Shown piece by piece: positions 14,688 through 15,790 of a stretch of 15,790 nt of DNA. Location of the stretch: NCBI GenBank assembly GCA_023257035.1, contig JALRDI010000260.1, positions 1-15,790 of the forward strand, given 5' to 3'. The position numbers and the translations under genes were made by a program. Numbering within the stretch: position 1 is the first letter of the stretch; every line of letters starts with the position of its first letter. Origin of the DNA: Ilumatobacteraceae bacterium. Lineage in GTDB: Bacteria; Actinomycetota; Acidimicrobiia; Acidimicrobiales; Ilumatobacteraceae. A model generated the notes under the pieces. It was not told where the DNA came from and ran no database searches. It saw nothing but the letters and a program-made list of their open reading frames with translations.

Positions 14688-15707
14688 ATGATTGACACCA
14701 CCGTGATGGGTAGTTATCCGCAGCCGAAATGGCTTGTTGACCACGATCGGCTGTTGGGCGATGGTGTGCCACGCGTTCGAAACTCAGAATTATGGTCAGT
14801 TCCCGAATCTGAACTCGATGAAGCGATCGAAGCAGCAACGTTGTTAGCAATTGCTGATCAGGAGCGTGCGGGCGTCGACATCATTACCGATGGCGAAGTT
14901 GGACGTGAATCGTATTTCAATCATTTTGCGAACTCTCTTGGCGGAGTTTCAAAGGATGAGATTGGTGTCGGCGTAAATCGGCGAGGCGGCACAGCTGATG
15001 TCCCCCTTGTCACGGGAGAGATTCACCGAGAAGCGCCGATTGAACTTGCATCAGCAAAGTTCGTTCGCGAACAGACAACACGGCGAGTAAAGGTCACCGT
15101 GCCGGGCCCATTCACGCTGAGCCAACTTGCTGACAACAGGTACTACGCCGACCAGAAGGCCCTTGCACTCGCATACGCAGAAGCAGTTAACGAAGAACTG
15201 CGAGACCTTGAGGCCGCCGGAATCGACGTGCTCCAGTTGGATGAGCCGTACTTGCAAGCAAACCCGGAAGTAGCCGCCGACATAGCCCTTGAGGCGCTCG
15301 CTGTCGCAACAAACGGGATCACCGCAACAACCTGCCTTCACACCTGCTACGGCTACGCCGCGTACGTCGCTAACAAGTCAACCGGTTATCCGTTTCTTGA
15401 TCCGCTGAAAGATGCGCCTGTTGATTGGGTCGCAATCGAGTCAGCCCAACCGAACTTGCCTGGCTCAACAGTTGCTCGACTCGCTCCTCGCAGAGTGGTT
15501 CTCGGCGTCATCGATCTCGGCCGCGAGACGGTTGAAACCCCAGATGAAGTTGCAACAAGAATCCGAAGCGCACTTGAACATATCGAGCCCGAAAACTTGG
15601 CTGTCTCACCCGACTGCGGAATGAAATACCTCCCTCGCTCTGTCGCCCAAGCCAAACTCGCAGCGATGGTTGCCGGAGCGGAGATCGTTCGGTCAGAACT
15701 TCGCTAA
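14688..15707 (+). CDS. MetE-like cobalamin-independent methyltransferase (catalytic domain only)
   Basis: The 339-residue protein corresponds to the C-terminal catalytic barrel of cobalamin-independent methionine synthase, without the N-terminal barrel of full MetE (about 750 residues). The zinc ligands are intact: H218 and C220 in LHTCYG, E251 in IESAQP, and C310 in SPDCGM. TVPGPFTLS (137-145) and QLDEP (183-187) are further family marks. Core-only members include archaeal methionine synthases and epoxyalkane:coenzyme M transferase, so the thiol acceptor may be homocysteine or something else. The ATG at 14688 matches the family N-terminus (TTVMGSYPQP). The ribosome site is weak (GGAGA 13 bases upstream), and the frame is open further upstream only as non-homologous sequence overlapping the FAH gene. 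Its 5' end faces the FAH gene. Confidence 0.9.
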   Translation: MIDTTVMGSYPQPKWLVDHDRLLGDGVPRVRNSELWSVPESELDEAIEAATLLAIADQERAGVDIITDGEVGRESYFNHFANSLGGVSKDEIGVGVNRRGGTADVPLVTGEIHREAPIELASAKFVREQTTRRVKVTVPGPFTLSQLADNRYYADQKALALAYAEAVNEELRDLEAAGIDVLQLDEPYLQANPEVAADIALEALAVATNGITATTCLHTCYGYAAYVANKSTGYPFLDPLKDAPVDWVAIESAQPNLPGSTVARLAPRRVVLGVIDLGRETVETPDEVATRIRSALEHIEPENLAVSPDCGMKYLPRSVAQAKLAAMVAGAEIVRSELR

Positions 15708-15729
15708 AGCCCTGGGGAGGTAATTGTTC

Positions 15730-15790
15730 GTGCCCGGGCGCCCAACGCGATCAGGATTGGATGGCGTTACCGGCGGCCGACCATGCGACG
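15730..15790 (+). CDS. Possible start of a further gene, cut by the window edge
   Basis: GTG at 15730 opens a frame with no stop to the window end (20 codons, beginning MPGRPTRSG). A strong Shine-Dalgarno, GGGGAGG at 15714-15720, lies nine bases upstream. It would follow the MetE-like gene by 22 bases in the same direction, consistent with an operon. The product is not recognisable from so short a piece. Confidence 0.35.
   Translation, partial: MPGRPTRSGLDGVTGGRPCD

Overview
The window looks like a stretch of a free-living, probably marine, actinobacterial chromosome. Acidimicrobiia-like ancestry is my best guess, with moderate confidence and from gene content and protein style only. Base composition is moderately GC-rich by eye. 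Genes are packed tightly: 13 protein genes, of which SelB is cut short, plus a possible fourteenth at the right edge. There are no transposases, phage genes, CRISPR arrays, rRNAs or recognisable tRNAs.

Layout. Positions 1-102 encode, on the minus strand, a fragment of elongation factor Tu of a proteobacterial type. It joins abruptly to the C-terminal part of selB and is most simply a chimeric contig end. From 103 to 4416 (minus strand) lie selB, selA and a Baeyer-Villiger monooxygenase (BVMO) in one tight run read from right to left. A 233-base divergent intergenic region with two bulged inverted repeats separates the BVMO from a rightward acyl-CoA synthetase and a stand-alone class I glutamine amidotransferase (4650-6991). 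A leftward run follows (10382 down to 7011): YbaK-type aminoacyl-tRNA deacylase, crotonase, luciferase-like monooxygenase and alpha/beta hydrolase. Diverging from YbaK is a metallo-beta-lactamase-fold hydrolase (10437-11378). Next come a leftward glyoxalase-like protein, a rightward second acyl-CoA synthetase, a leftward fumarylacetoacetase-family protein and a rightward MetE-like zinc methyltransferase (14688-15707). A possible further gene starts at 15730.

How the genes may work together. selA and selB belong to the selenocysteine pathway; selD, the tRNA-Sec gene and any selenoprotein are not visible here. Most other genes fit catabolism of small organic or fatty-acid-like molecules. The BVMO would turn a ketone into an ester or lactone, the alpha/beta hydrolase could open it, the ligases could make CoA thioesters and the crotonase could hydrate an enoyl-CoA. 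The luciferase-like, fumarylacetoacetase-like and glyoxalase-like proteins add typical side activities. This pathway is inference; no substrate can be read from the sequence.

Regulation. Several genes lack a Shine-Dalgarno sequence and instead have a -10-like hexamer exactly six bases before the start codon. This suggests leaderless transcripts, which are common in Actinobacteria. The pattern also helps choose starts, for example 12039 for the glyoxalase-like protein. No clearly undescribed system is evident. The best leads are the chimeric left end, the leaderless-promoter pattern, the BVMO-centred catabolic neighbourhood and two pairs of structured intergenic inverted repeats.
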